A stretch of DNA of 64,000 bases from JAKVAV01 sp047632755. GTDB lineage: Bacteria > Bacteroidota > Bacteroidia > Flavobacteriales_D > Cryomorphaceae. Under the pieces are notes generated by a model. That model saw only the letters and a program-made list of their open reading frames with translations, had not been told where the DNA came from and searched no databases. Shown one piece after another: positions 16,909-27,104 of this stretch. Numbering within the stretch: position 1 is the first letter of the stretch; every line of letters begins with the position of its first letter. Both the position numbers and the translations under genes were made by a program. The stretch lies in contig JBLIDT010000011.1 in NCBI GenBank assembly GCA_047632755.1, positions 1 to 64,000 of the forward strand. Reading direction: 5' to 3'.

Positions 16909-19114
16909 TTAAAACTTTTTCTATGACTCCCGAAGTCTCGGCTTTGTCATCAACATCTTCGTCGCAAACCAAATTCATTTCTTCCACTAAATATCCTGCT
17001 CCCGCAAATTTGTCAATGATGAAGAGCACATATTTGGCATCCACCATAATATTACGGCAAATCTCTGGATTGAACATGATATCGCTCATGGTACTTTCCC
17101 AGGTTCGGTCGAAGTTTAATCCCACCAATTGTCCTTTTGCGTTCAACGCTGGACTCCCAGAATTTCCTCCAGTCGTGTGGTTCGATCCCAAAATACAAAC
17201 TCTAAGTTCGCCATCAGTCGCATACTGACCGTAGTCTTTATTGTTGTAGAGCTCAAGAAGCTTTTCGGGAACGTCAAATTCTTTGTCGCCAGGAATATAC
17301 TTGTAGTAAATTCCTTCCAAAGTGGTGTAAGGCTTGTAAGCCATTCCATCCAAGGGTTCAGAACCTTCCATCTTCCCATAGGTCAATCGCAAAGTGCTGT
17401 TTGCATCTGGCCAATAATCTTTCTCGGGAAATAGCTCCATGGTAAGTCTGACATAATCTTCCATCAACTCGCCTTCTTGAAACCTGAAGGTATCGTATGC
17501 GCCACGAACTTGGTTATTGTAATTTTCCAAAAGCTCGTTAGCCATCAAGTAAAATGGATCTTGAGAAAGAGTCTTCGCAATTTTCTTTCCCGATTTGTCC
17601 AGTAAATCTTTCAATTCTTCTCGATTATCGAAGATGCTTGAGTCATAAATTCCATTCGCCAATTCAAGCCAATCATTTCCCGATTTCTCGGCTTTTGCTG
17701 CCAAAGTCGAACTCATTAGTTCTGATGGGCATCCTGCAATAAAAATAGAAGATTGAGCTCTAAAAATCCCCTGATCAACCTCAGGATCATAATTCTTGTA
17801 AAACCTCTTAATGGCTTTCGCCAAATTCTCCAATTCCTCTTCCATTAAACCTGCTGTTTCGAGGCTATCATAGTTTTCGATTACATTCTTAAAATTGGTA
17901 GAAAAACGAGTAAGCTCTGGCCCGTAGTAGAAAAACTCAATAAGATAATCTCGCGCCAACTGGTATTTTTCGTTCTCATCGTAAAGCGCAGTTACGCTTT
18001 CTAGGAGTCCACTAAACTCACCTTCATCAATCTCTAAAAGTCTGCTCATAAATTCAGCTTCCTGCTCCTTCTTTTTCTCCAAGGCTCTAAACCTTTCCAA
18101 GCCCATATTCTGGCCAATCCACTTTTTGTAGCCATTGCTAATTCGAGATTGCTTCGCTGCATATTTGATGCGGTTCTCATCCGATGCTTCCATTGCTGCA
18201 TCGATGACACTCAAGCTTGCTTCGCGCATGGAAATGCGCACAGGGTTTTGAGCGTTGGTCACATAATCTACCGCATCACTGGTAAGGTATTGATAGGTAG
18301 TGCCTGGGAAACCAAAAACCATAGTAAACTCTCCCGGCTGCACTCCACTCATGTCAATTTCGAGACTTGCTTTTGGCTTGTAAGGAATGTTGTCTTCAGA
18401 ATATTCTGCAGGTTTATTGTAAGGTGATGCATAAATCCGAAACAAGGAGAAATCTCCCGTGTGGCGGGGCCATTCCCAATTATCCGTATCGCCTCCAAAC
18501 TTACCAATTGATGAAGGTGGAGCGCCGACTAGTCGAACGTCACTAAAAGTTTCTGTAACGGTCATGTAATAGGCATTTCCGTAAAAGAAAGGCTTCACCT
18601 CAGCTCCATAAATACCACCAGAAGTCGCTTCTTTCTCCAATCGATTGGCCTCGGCTGCGAGAGCCTCGTTTCTTTCTAAACCTTCCAGCGGGCCCGCGGC
18701 TTCCATCATAGCATCAGTCACGTCTTCTATCCTCACCACAAAGGTTGCCGTGAGGCCTGGATTCACCAATTCCTCAGAACGATTCATCGCCCAAAAGCCA
18801 TTTTTCAAATAATCATTCTCCATTGAAGAATGGTATTGAATTTGGCTGTAGCCGCAATGGTGATTGGTAAGAATGAGTCCCTCGTCAGAAATAACTTCAG
18901 CGGTGCAGCCGCCTCCAAACAGAACTATGGCATCCTTAAGGCTGCTTTGATTGAGGGAGTAAATCTCCTCTTCCGATAGCTTGAGACCCGCATCGTGCAT
19001 GTCGTCAATCACAAGCTTTGCCAACGTACTCGGAACCCACATTCCTTCGTGGGCAGAGATGGTAGTGCAAAGAAATAGGATGGGGAAAAAAAATATTTTG
19101 TAGTGTAAGCTCAT
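16898..19114 (-). CDS. S46 family dipeptidyl-peptidase, DPP11-like (acidic P1) by key residue
   Basis: The 738-residue periplasmic serine exopeptidase releases dipeptides from peptide N-termini. It has a signal peptide (1-21, cleaved before H-E-G-M-W). The catalytic His lies in T-N-H-H-C (85-86), the Asp in T-G-D-F (D221), and the Ser in G-G-N-S-G-S-P (S652). In S46 enzymes the residue 18 positions after the Ser decides specificity: Gly in DPP7 (hydrophobic P1) and Arg in DPP11 (Asp/Glu P1). Here it is Arg (R670 in N-F-D-R), which suggests acidic specificity. The gene overlaps the upstream J-domain gene by 4 nt, so the two are coupled. Confidence 0.93.
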   Translation of the reverse strand: MSLHYKIFFFPILFLCTTISAHEGMWVPSTLAKLVIDDMHDAGLKLSEEEIYSLNQSSLKDAIVLFGGGCTAEVISDEGLILTNHHCGYSQIQYHSSMENDYLKNGFWAMNRSEELVNPGLTATFVVRIEDVTDAMMEAAGPLEGLERNEALAAEANRLEKEATSGGIYGAEVKPFFYGNAYYMTVTETFSDVRLVGAPPSSIGKFGGDTDNWEWPRHTGDFSLFRIYASPYNKPAEYSEDNIPYKPKASLEIDMSGVQPGEFTMVFGFPGTTYQYLTSDAVDYVTNAQNPVRISMREASLSVIDAAMEASDENRIKYAAKQSRISNGYKKWIGQNMGLERFRALEKKKEQEAEFMSRLLEIDEGEFSGLLESVTALYDENEKYQLARDYLIEFFYYGPELTRFSTNFKNVIENYDSLETAGLMEEELENLAKAIKRFYKNYDPEVDQGIFRAQSSIFIAGCPSELMSSTLAAKAEKSGNDWLELANGIYDSSIFDNREELKDLLDKSGKKIAKTLSQDPFYLMANELLENYNNQVRGAYDTFRFQEGELMEDYVRLTMELFPEKDYWPDANSTLRLTYGKMEGSEPLDGMAYKPYTTLEGIYYKYIPGDKEFDVPEKLLELYNNKDYGQYATDGELRVCILGSNHTTGGNSGSPALNAKGQLVGLNFDRTWESTMSDIMFNPEICRNIMVDAKYVLFIIDKFAGAGYLVEEMNLVCDEDVDDKAETSGVIEKVLNAE

Positions 19115-19665
19115 TCTTGATCAGGTTTGATTCGTTTTGATTTAAAAAGGAAATACCAGAGACCATAAAGGAAACCAATCCCTAGCAATATGGGTAGTAA
19201 ATGAAATTCGGCCTCTTCACCCGGTTTTTTGACTTTCAAGGTATCCCTAACGTAACCGAATATAGGTGCAGCGACCATGATAACCCCTGCCAGGATAAAA
19301 ATGTAATCGAAGGCGCTATTCATCACCATAGCCGTGCGATATAGCGGAGATTTTACAAATTCCTCGTACTTCATATCGGCATGGTTCGAAGCTCTGTCCT
19401 GAGGATTTTTTGAAACGGGGTTCTTTCTCCTTCTGCCTGTGTTCTTGCTTCGGTTGCGCTGAATGGCTTCTCGCACCATGTCGTCTCTCTTGATAAGAAC
19501 TTCATAAGCCTCATTTACCCTGATGAAATCTACTCTTGTAGCATCCGATCGACTTATGTCGGGGTGGTACTTCTTTGCCAATCGCCGATACGCAGCTTTC
19601 ACATCGGCATCTGATGCTCCCGCAGGCAATTCAAGAACTCGATAATATTTATCAAAAAAGTGCAC
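19111..19665 (-). CDS. membrane-anchored J-domain protein
   Basis: The 184-residue protein has an N-terminal J domain (about 6-65) with the Hsp70-activating H-P-D triad at 34-36, a basic linker, and two hydrophobic segments near the C-terminus (about 113-140 and 155-178). It could recruit DnaK to the membrane. The start is GTG at 19665, placed so the J-domain Y-Y-R-V-L is only a few residues in, as usual. A TAACTTTC box (19678-19671, reading minus) lies only 5 nt upstream of the GTG, so the transcript could be leaderless. It heads a coupled operon with the S46 peptidase. Confidence 0.85.
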   Translation of the reverse strand: MHFFDKYYRVLELPAGASDADVKAAYRRLAKKYHPDISRSDATRVDFIRVNEAYEVLIKRDDMVREAIQRNRSKNTGRRRKNPVSKNPQDRASNHADMKYEEFVKSPLYRTAMVMNSAFDYIFILAGVIMVAAPIFGYVRDTLKVKKPGEEAEFHLLPILLGIGFLYGLWYFLFKSKRIKPDQE

Positions 19666-19757
19666 GCAGCGAAAGTTAAGAAAACGATGGAGTGAGAAAG
19701 GTTAAATCATCACCTTGTAGCGAAATTTGTACTTTCAACCGACTCTCGAGATCATAC

Positions 19758-22700
19758 ATGCGCCGATTTCTACTTCTCTCAATCGTTTTTTTGTTCAGCG
19801 TATTGTCCTACGGGCAACATCGCTTTATTGAAAACAAAGGACAATGGAACGAAAATGTTCAGTTCAAAACGGAAATTGCCGGAGGAAACTTGTACCTAGA
19901 AAATGGTAAGCTCACTTTTGATCGTTACGATACCGAGACCGTATCCAAAGTATTTGCCGCCCATCGAGGTGAAACGCCTATCCCTCCTCCTAAAAAACTA
20001 GATTGCCATTCTTACCAGATGAACTTTGTCGGGGCGAACGACATTTTGCCAGAAGGCTACAAGCCTTTCATTACAAAATACGCTTACTACCTGCGGGGCC
20101 GCTCGGGGAAAAATGCGAAAGCCTACGAAGAAATTTTCTACTCAAAACTCTATGAAGGCATAGATCTAAAGATCCACTCAAAGGCGAATTTGAAATACGA
20201 TTTCATTGTAAAGGAAGGAGCAGATCCGTCCCAGATCAAAATCCTTTACGATGGAGTGAAGCCGAGATTAAAAGGAGATGGAACATTGGAGTTGAATACT
20301 ACCGTGGGAAAAGTGATGGAGTCGGAACCATTTGCCTACCAAATTATTAATGGATTAATTACCAGAGTGGAGTGCTCCTACCGCCTTGAAAATAACACAG
20401 TCTTTTTTGAATTGGGTGAATACGCGGCAGACCAAGAACTCATCATCGATCCCGAATTGATCTTTAGCACCTATTCAGGTTCTCTTAGCGACAACTTTGG
20501 GTATTCTGCCACTTTTGATCAAGAAGGTCATCTCTTCTCAGGGAGCACCTCATTTGGCACCGGCTATCCCGTCACTACCGGAGCATACCAAGCCGATTGG
20601 GCAGGAGGAACGGGTGCAGGATCTTTGGCAGGAACGGACATTGCCCTTTCGAAATTCAATCTGGAAGGAACCGATTTGGAATACAGCACTTATCTAGGCG
20701 GAGGTGGCGATGAGCTTCCGCATAGCCTAATTACCGATAGTCTTGGAAGACTCTTCGTGCTGGGAACCACTGGATCGGACGATTACCCCACTTCAATTGA
20801 CGCCTTTCAATCCGATTTCCAAGGCGGAGCCCCTACTGTTTTAGGAGGTGTAGGAATCAGCTACAATCAAGGTGCAGATATCGTTTTGAGTGCACTGAGT
20901 GCGAATGGCCAAGACCTTTTCGCCTCGACTTTTATAGGTGGCACCGAAAACGACGGAACGAATACTGCAACTGCCTTAAAATACAATTACGCCGACGAAG
21001 TAAGAGGCGAAATTGAGATTGATGACGACGGGAATATCTTGGTGGGAAGTTGCACATTTAGCAATGACTTCCCCACGACCAGCGATGCCATCCAACCGAA
21101 TCTCATCGGCAATCAAGATGGTGTCTTCTTTCTATTGAATCCTGACATGACGGATCTTTTGGCATCTACTTACATCGGCGGAAGCGGCGCAGATGCGATA
21201 TATTCCATCTCATTTTCGGAGAATACTGGCGTAACGCTAGGAGGAGGAACGACTTCGCAAGATCTACCGATTCCAGTTGATGCGTTTAGACCTAACTTCT
21301 CAGGTGGTCAGGCCGATGGTTTTGTCATTACCATTGATGAATTTGCCACCACGGTCATATCGGGCACTTATTTCGGAACGAATTCATACGACCAAGTCTA
21401 CTTTGTCGATAGAGATGAAGCTGGTTTGGTTTACCTCTTCGGTCAAACTGAGTCCGAAACAACCGAGCTGCTCTTCAATGCTGCATACGGACAAGTAGGT
21501 CGCGGCATGTTCATTTCCAAACTAAGTCAAAACCTTCAAGGCGCTGATTTTAGCACCACTTTCGGAAATGAAGTCGGCGTACCGCCACTCTCGCCCGTAG
21601 CATTCGCGGTAGATCTTTGCAACAGAATTTACATATCGGGCTGGGGAGGATTGCCCACGAACAATCAAGGAACCACTACTGGACTTGAAGTGACGGAGGA
21701 CGCTTTTCAATCGACCACCGACGGCCGCGATTTCTATTTTTTGGTCTTAGAAGATGATGCCAACGCGTTGACATTCGCCTCTTTTTATGGCGGCAGCACG
21801 AGCGGAGAGCACGTCGATGGGGGAACAAGTCGCTTTGACCGTACCGGGAAAATCTATCAAGCCGTTTGCGCAGGGTGCGGAGGAAACAACGATTTTCCCA
21901 TCGCACCTCCAAATGCGCTGAGTCCTTTGAATAACAGTCCAAACTGCAATTTGGGTGTGGCTAAAATCGACTTCGACTTGCCACTGATCTTCGCCGATTT
22001 TGAAGGACAAGGAGGATGCCTTCCCAACCCTATCTCCTTTGAAAACACGAGCGATACATTTTCAGGTTCCGATGCAAGCTATCAATGGTTTTTCCCAAAT
22101 GGTGATATCATCGAACAAGAAAACGTGACCTACCTATTCGATGAACCTGGAGAATACGAAGTGCAGCTCGTTGCGAATGATCCGCAAGCATGCAACTTGA
22201 CAGATACTCTCACTCAGATTATTACCGTCTATTCACAGTTGATTTTGGAAATACCGGATAGCATTGTCTCCTGCGATGAATCAACCTTCACCATTCAAGC
22301 AGTAACAAACGGAACAGCCACATCTTTCACGTGGGCCGAAGATGAAGAGTTGAACAATATCATTCTTCAGGGCCCCACTGATAGCACACTCACCATTACC
22401 GTGACCGAGCCTATGAGCGTCTTTTTGGAAGTAGACAATGGCCTTTGCACCGACCTTCGAGAAGTATTCCTCGCCCCACAAATTGAATTAAGTTTGAGCG
22501 TGGGTGATACCTTGCTCTGCAACACCAATGAATTTGAAATAAGCCTCGCAACGAATTATCCAAATGCAGAGATAGTTTGGATGCCCGATGAGCTGATCAC
22601 AGATGGGCAAGGAAGTGAAACGGTCATTTTCAACACGGCATCTTCATTGAATATCGCTGTCACGCTAACCAATGAATTCGGTTGCACGAGTTCCGTTGAA

Positions 22701-23750
22701 TCTCAGATTGAATCTTTTGAAATCGAGCTTTCGGTTCCCGATGATACGCTCGCTTGCTTCAACGATCCGCTCACTTTAATTGCCAATAGTTCAGGAACTG
22801 CCGAATCATTTATCTGGTCAGATATTTCGGATTTCAGCAATGTTTTGAATCCGCCAGGGGATAGCTCGATAACTGTTACTCCAGGCGCAACAGGACTCTA
22901 TTATATTCGAGTCGAAAACAATGGCTGTATTATAGAATCCACCGTCACCGTAAGTTTATTGGAAGCAGCAACTACCCTATCAGCTCTGCAGTACATTTGC
23001 CAGGGAGACACCGCTCGACTATTTGTAAGCAATGATTTCCAAAATAACCAGCTCACCCACGAATGGGAGCCTGAGGAATTGATTATTTCAGGAATGGGAA
23101 CTGCTTCAATAGAAGCAATCATTGATGAGCCCACCACCTTTACAGTAGTAAGTTCCACAGAGTTTAACTGCTCGGTGGAAAACAGCCTCACCATTTTCAC
23201 CTCGCCTTTGGGCGCGCTGGACATCAACGCCCTGGCTGAACCTACCGTTCTCACTCTCGGAGAAAGCAGTCAGTTGAGTGTCTTTCCGAACAGCAGTGAA
23301 TACTTTTATTTGTGGGAGCCACCGATCTATTTGGACAATCAGAATTTAAATGACCCGCTCAGTACGCCAGAAGAATCAATCTTTTACACGGTTACCATAA
23401 CGGACGCCAACGACAATGGCTTATGCCAAAAAACTGATTCGGTTTTGATACAAATCTTCGAGTCCTTTTGTGGCTCTCCCAACATTTTCGTTCCGAATGC
23501 TTTTACTCCAAATGGTGACGGAGAAAACGACGTGGTTTTGGTCAGAGGTGGTGGCATTTCCGATTTGACTTTCTCCATCTTCAACCGATGGGGAGAAGAG
23601 GTTTTTACAACAGATGATCAATCGCTTGGTTGGGATGGAACTTACAAAGGAGACCCAGCCGAGCCTGCCGTTTTTGTTTATCAGCTCCGAGCGGTATGTG
23701 ATGATGGCGATACCTATTTCGAGAAAGGAAACATCACACTTATTCGTTGA
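19758..23750 (+). CDS. large secreted adhesin-like protein with SBBP-like propeller, PKD and CHU_C (type IX sorting) domains
   Basis: The 1330-residue secreted protein begins with a signal peptide (1-19), followed by an N-terminal module found in Bacteroidota surface proteins (opening F-I-E-N-K-G-Q-W-N). Propeller-type repeats with I-G-G and D-A-F-Q motifs follow (about 230-720), then a PKD-like domain (about 750-830), several Ig-like units, and a CHU_C/gliding-motility-associated C-terminal domain in the last 90 residues (I-F-V-P-N-A-F-T-P-N-G-D-G-E-N-D, later F-N-R-W-G). The C-terminal domain marks it as a type B substrate of the type IX system. ATG at 19758 is preferred to an earlier in-frame start because it begins the signal peptide. 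PorP/SprF follows with a 4-nt overlap. Confidence 0.92.
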   Translation: MRRFLLLSIVFLFSVLSYGQHRFIENKGQWNENVQFKTEIAGGNLYLENGKLTFDRYDTETVSKVFAAHRGETPIPPPKKLDCHSYQMNFVGANDILPEGYKPFITKYAYYLRGRSGKNAKAYEEIFYSKLYEGIDLKIHSKANLKYDFIVKEGADPSQIKILYDGVKPRLKGDGTLELNTTVGKVMESEPFAYQIINGLITRVECSYRLENNTVFFELGEYAADQELIIDPELIFSTYSGSLSDNFGYSATFDQEGHLFSGSTSFGTGYPVTTGAYQADWAGGTGAGSLAGTDIALSKFNLEGTDLEYSTYLGGGGDELPHSLITDSLGRLFVLGTTGSDDYPTSIDAFQSDFQGGAPTVLGGVGISYNQGADIVLSALSANGQDLFASTFIGGTENDGTNTATALKYNYADEVRGEIEIDDDGNILVGSCTFSNDFPTTSDAIQPNLIGNQDGVFFLLNPDMTDLLASTYIGGSGADAIYSISFSENTGVTLGGGTTSQDLPIPVDAFRPNFSGGQADGFVITIDEFATTVISGTYFGTNSYDQVYFVDRDEAGLVYLFGQTESETTELLFNAAYGQVGRGMFISKLSQNLQGADFSTTFGNEVGVPPLSPVAFAVDLCNRIYISGWGGLPTNNQGTTTGLEVTEDAFQSTTDGRDFYFLVLEDDANALTFASFYGGSTSGEHVDGGTSRFDRTGKIYQAVCAGCGGNNDFPIAPPNALSPLNNSPNCNLGVAKIDFDLPLIFADFEGQGGCLPNPISFENTSDTFSGSDASYQWFFPNGDIIEQENVTYLFDEPGEYEVQLVANDPQACNLTDTLTQIITVYSQLILEIPDSIVSCDESTFTIQAVTNGTATSFTWAEDEELNNIILQGPTDSTLTITVTEPMSVFLEVDNGLCTDLREVFLAPQIELSLSVGDTLLCNTNEFEISLATNYPNAEIVWMPDELITDGQGSETVIFNTASSLNIAVTLTNEFGCTSSVESQIESFEIELSVPDDTLACFNDPLTLIANSSGTAESFIWSDISDFSNVLNPPGDSSITVTPGATGLYYIRVENNGCIIESTVTVSLLEAATTLSALQYICQGDTARLFVSNDFQNNQLTHEWEPEELIISGMGTASIEAIIDEPTTFTVVSSTEFNCSVENSLTIFTSPLGALDINALAEPTVLTLGESSQLSVFPNSSEYFYLWEPPIYLDNQNLNDPLSTPEESIFYTVTITDANDNGLCQKTDSVLIQIFESFCGSPNIFVPNAFTPNGDGENDVVLVRGGGISDLTFSIFNRWGEEVFTTDDQSLGWDGTYKGDPAEPAVFVYQLRAVCDDGDTYFEKGNITLIR

Positions 23751-24754
23751 AGAGACTACTCCTCATAGCGCTCATGTGGGTTACCCTTTCGGGAAAAGGA
23801 CAGGACGTTCACTTCTCTCAGTTCTTCTTTTCGCCACAGCTATTTAGCCCTGCTGAAATCGGAAATTTCAATGCGGAATACAGACTCAATGCCAACCAAA
23901 AAACCCAATGGCGAGAGGTAAGTCGACCATACTCCTCCTTTGCTTTGATGGGAGATGGAAGCTTTGATTTCTTGCCAGAAAACCTGTCAGTCGGCGCTGT
24001 GATCATGAACGACAATGCTGGAGATTCGCGCTTCAATACGTTTAGTTTCCTCATTGGCGGAAGCTATCTCTACCACATCAAAGGCGATGAGAAACATCAG
24101 CTGAGAGGTGGATTGCAGACTGGGGTTACCCAAATCAAACTGAACTACGACGACCTCGAATTCAACAACCAGTACAACGGTGTTGTCTTCGATCCCAACT
24201 TGTCAAACGGAGAAGATTTTGGACGAAATGCGCGTTGGTTCCTGAACCTGAACCTTGGGCTTTCCTACCAATATGCACCCGAACCCAGAAAATCAGCCAC
24301 CATCGGGTTCGCTGGACACAATGTGAATTCGCCCAGTCAGTCATTCTTTAACGACACAGGTATCGAGCTCCCATTCAGGTCGTCGATCTATGCCACTGCA
24401 GATTGGAAAATCACCGAGGAAATCGATGCGCTCCCCTCTTTTCGCTGGATGGATCAAGCGACATTTACCGAAGTGATATTTGGGACAGGCGCGCGTTATC
24501 GACTTATCGATGAGCGCAATCTTTATCGGGCTGTTTTTGCGGGATATTACGGCCGCTTTGGCGATAGCGGTATCGCGATGATAGGTGGCGAAATAGACGC
24601 TTGGAGACTTGCAGTGAGCTACGACATCAATGTTTCCGACCTAGAGCGTTCCAGCAGAAATCAAGGTGGATTCGAATTTAGCCTTCAATACCTCTTTGGA
24701 AGAAGAGTTGAAAACAATGCCTTCAGGCATAAATACTGCCCCGTCTTTTTATGA
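23747..24754 (+). CDS. PorP/SprF family type IX secretion outer-membrane protein (cassette 1)
   Basis: The 335-residue predicted beta-barrel has a signal peptide (1-19) and then the family opening Q-D-V-H-F-S-Q-F-F-F-S-P. PorP/SprF proteins sit beside type B substrates and are needed for their export or surface attachment in gliding Bacteroidota (SprF for SprB). The start is TTG at 23747 within TTGA, so the start and the preceding TGA stop overlap, which implies tight translational coupling to the adhesin. It overlaps the next gene by 4 nt (ATGA). Confidence 0.92.
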   Translation: MKRLLLIALMWVTLSGKGQDVHFSQFFFSPQLFSPAEIGNFNAEYRLNANQKTQWREVSRPYSSFALMGDGSFDFLPENLSVGAVIMNDNAGDSRFNTFSFLIGGSYLYHIKGDEKHQLRGGLQTGVTQIKLNYDDLEFNNQYNGVVFDPNLSNGEDFGRNARWFLNLNLGLSYQYAPEPRKSATIGFAGHNVNSPSQSFFNDTGIELPFRSSIYATADWKITEEIDALPSFRWMDQATFTEVIFGTGARYRLIDERNLYRAVFAGYYGRFGDSGIAMIGGEIDAWRLAVSYDINVSDLERSSRNQGGFEFSLQYLFGRRVENNAFRHKYCPVFL

Positions 24755-26940
24755 AAAGTAGGTTCGTCATATTCTGTCTCTTTTTTGCGACGAGCGTTTT
24801 CAGTCAAACACTTGATGACTGGATGATGCTCGGTGATCAGGCCATGGAAGAAAATGATCCTTACGGAGCTTTGCGTTATTACAAAACAGGCATGGAGCTG
24901 GACAGCATGAAAGGCACACTGATTTATAAAGTTGCTGAGGCGTATCGAGGAGTTCAAAATTATGAGAAGGCGACCTATTACTACGACAAGATTTTCAGGC
25001 GCGATCGTGGAATGATTTTCCAAGATGTAGGGATGAAACTGGCTGAGATGCAGATGCAATCGGGTCAGTATTCCGAAGCCAAAATCAATTGGCGGAGAGT
25101 CAGGGATCAGTACCAAGACCAACCGACTAGCTACGCCCACCAAAAATCCATTCAATCCATGCGGTCTTGCGATTTGGCCGAAAAGTGGTCGCAGGAACCA
25201 AAGCCTTTTGAACTCACGGAAGCAGGTGATCCAGTGAATTCTGGCGATAGCGAATTTGGAGGATTTTGGCTCAAGGACGGAAGTCTATCCTTCACCTCAT
25301 TGAGAGGAGAATATGACAATGAAGGACGACTGGAGAGTGATGCCTATTTTATCAAAAATTACTTCGCTGATTCTAGTTTGAGCAAGGTCAAGCTAATCCC
25401 CATCAATTCTATTGACTTAGGCGCTAACTATGGAAATTATATAGAGTCGAACAAAGGACAAAAGGCCTTGGTAATGATTGATGATGGAATGCGAAGTATC
25501 CATTTTTACGATGGGTTGATTTGGAAAAAAATCTTGCCGATTGACGATTCTGACTCCAGTAATTACACGCATCCCGCTTTTGGGAAATTCGGAGATTTGG
25601 ATGTTCTCTACTTCGCTTCTGACCGACCAGATGGCTACGGCCAATATGATCTATGGTTTGTTGAACTCACCAAACCAACCGACCCTACTAATATGGGCGC
25701 TGCAATAAACAGCCCTGGCAATGAAGTCACTCCATATTACCGCACAGACAATCATGTTCTTCTTTTCTCTTCCGATTGGCACCACGGTTTTGGCGGATAC
25801 GACGTGTTTCAAGCACCCTTTTACAAAGGTGAATTCTCCTACCCCGAAAATATAAAAGCTCCTTTCAACACCCCTTCTAACGACCTTTATTACAGCTTCA
25901 ATTCAGCCATTAAGAAAGGAAGCTTGACATCAAATCGAGTTGGTGCAGATGACTTTGGTGGATGTTGTAATAACCTGTTTTTATTCGAAGAGCGAGAGCT
26001 CATAAAAGCAGATACACTGCCCGAAATTACTACGCTCGAAGACTTGAATAAGTACTTGCCAGTAACGCTCTATTTCCACAATGATGAGCCTGACCCTCGC
26101 ACCAGAAATACAGAAACCGACAAAGATTACTTAGAAACGTATCGCGATTACATTCAGCTATTACCAGCCTATCGGGACGAGTACAAGCAGGGTCTGAATA
26201 AAACAGAAGGAGATCTGGCAGAGGAAGCAATGGATGAGTTTTTCTTAAACGAAATTGACCAAGGTCTGAGTGAGTTGGCTTTATTCAGTGAATTGCTGAA
26301 GAGAGAATTGGAAGAAGGCGCTCAAATCGAAATCACGGTGAAAGGGTTTGCCAGCCCACTGGCAGCTACTGACTACAATGTGAACTTGACACAGAGACGA
26401 ATCTCTTCTTTAGAAAATTATCTTCGAGAATACGAAAGAGGAATCCTTCGCTCCTATCTCGATGAAACCGCTGAAAATGGCGGCTTATTGAGACTTTCCA
26501 AAATACCCTTTGGAGAATACGTGGCTGAAAAGCTGGTAAGTGACAACCTGAACGAGAGCAATGCTGTTTACAGCATTGCTGCCGCAAAAGAGCGGAAAAT
26601 AGAAATCGTTTCGGTGACGAGAGCCACCGAAGATTCAAGCCTTACAGCGGTTCGATTCGAAAGTGAAATTATCGATTTAGGGGCTGTCACTAAAGGCGAC
26701 TCGATTCAGTTCCGTTTTAACTTTGAAGTGATGAATACCAAGTCCTTTTACATCGATTCGGTGTCGGCTAGTCCCCAGGTGGTTTTGCTAAACATAGAAG
26801 AGTATAGTCGAGGTTCTCACACTCTTAACGGCACGCTTATGGTTGATCAAAAAGACGGGAAACAGAATGAAATCATCACGATCTTTGGAAACTTAACTGG
26901 ACAAAGAAAGCAACTCAACCTGACTTTTGAAGTAGACTAG
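24751..26940 (+). CDS. TPR / PD40 beta-propeller / OmpA-like / DUF1573-like periplasmic protein (PorE-like)
   Basis: The 729-residue exported protein has a signal peptide (1-18), TPR helices (about 25-150), PD40-type propeller repeats (about 165-420; F-A-S-D-R-P-D-G-Y-G-Q-Y-D-L is typical) and an OmpA-like region (about 440-630). The OmpA core reads G-F-A-S-P where G-x-T-D is usual, so the conserved Asp that contacts diaminopimelate is Ser, while the partner Arg is kept in L-T-Q-R-R. The last 90 residues resemble DUF1573 but lack its Cys pair. PorE-type proteins link the type IX machine to peptidoglycan; here that binding may be weakened. It is the last gene of the cassette. Confidence 0.82.
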   Translation: MKSRFVIFCLFFATSVFSQTLDDWMMLGDQAMEENDPYGALRYYKTGMELDSMKGTLIYKVAEAYRGVQNYEKATYYYDKIFRRDRGMIFQDVGMKLAEMQMQSGQYSEAKINWRRVRDQYQDQPTSYAHQKSIQSMRSCDLAEKWSQEPKPFELTEAGDPVNSGDSEFGGFWLKDGSLSFTSLRGEYDNEGRLESDAYFIKNYFADSSLSKVKLIPINSIDLGANYGNYIESNKGQKALVMIDDGMRSIHFYDGLIWKKILPIDDSDSSNYTHPAFGKFGDLDVLYFASDRPDGYGQYDLWFVELTKPTDPTNMGAAINSPGNEVTPYYRTDNHVLLFSSDWHHGFGGYDVFQAPFYKGEFSYPENIKAPFNTPSNDLYYSFNSAIKKGSLTSNRVGADDFGGCCNNLFLFEERELIKADTLPEITTLEDLNKYLPVTLYFHNDEPDPRTRNTETDKDYLETYRDYIQLLPAYRDEYKQGLNKTEGDLAEEAMDEFFLNEIDQGLSELALFSELLKRELEEGAQIEITVKGFASPLAATDYNVNLTQRRISSLENYLREYERGILRSYLDETAENGGLLRLSKIPFGEYVAEKLVSDNLNESNAVYSIAAAKERKIEIVSVTRATEDSSLTAVRFESEIIDLGAVTKGDSIQFRFNFEVMNTKSFYIDSVSASPQVVLLNIEEYSRGSHTLNGTLMVDQKDGKQNEIITIFGNLTGQRKQLNLTFEVD

Positions 26941-27104
26941 TGCTGTGCTAAGCCTTTTTTGGCCAGCACAAGTCTTGTTCTTTTTTATCTGTACTTCGTT
27001 AAAGAAGAATTCCGTAGCTACAGCTAGATAATTAGTTTTTGTCTTTACTATATAAAAAAATCACTACACCTTAACCGATACAATAGACATAGCGCAACAC
27101 AGGA

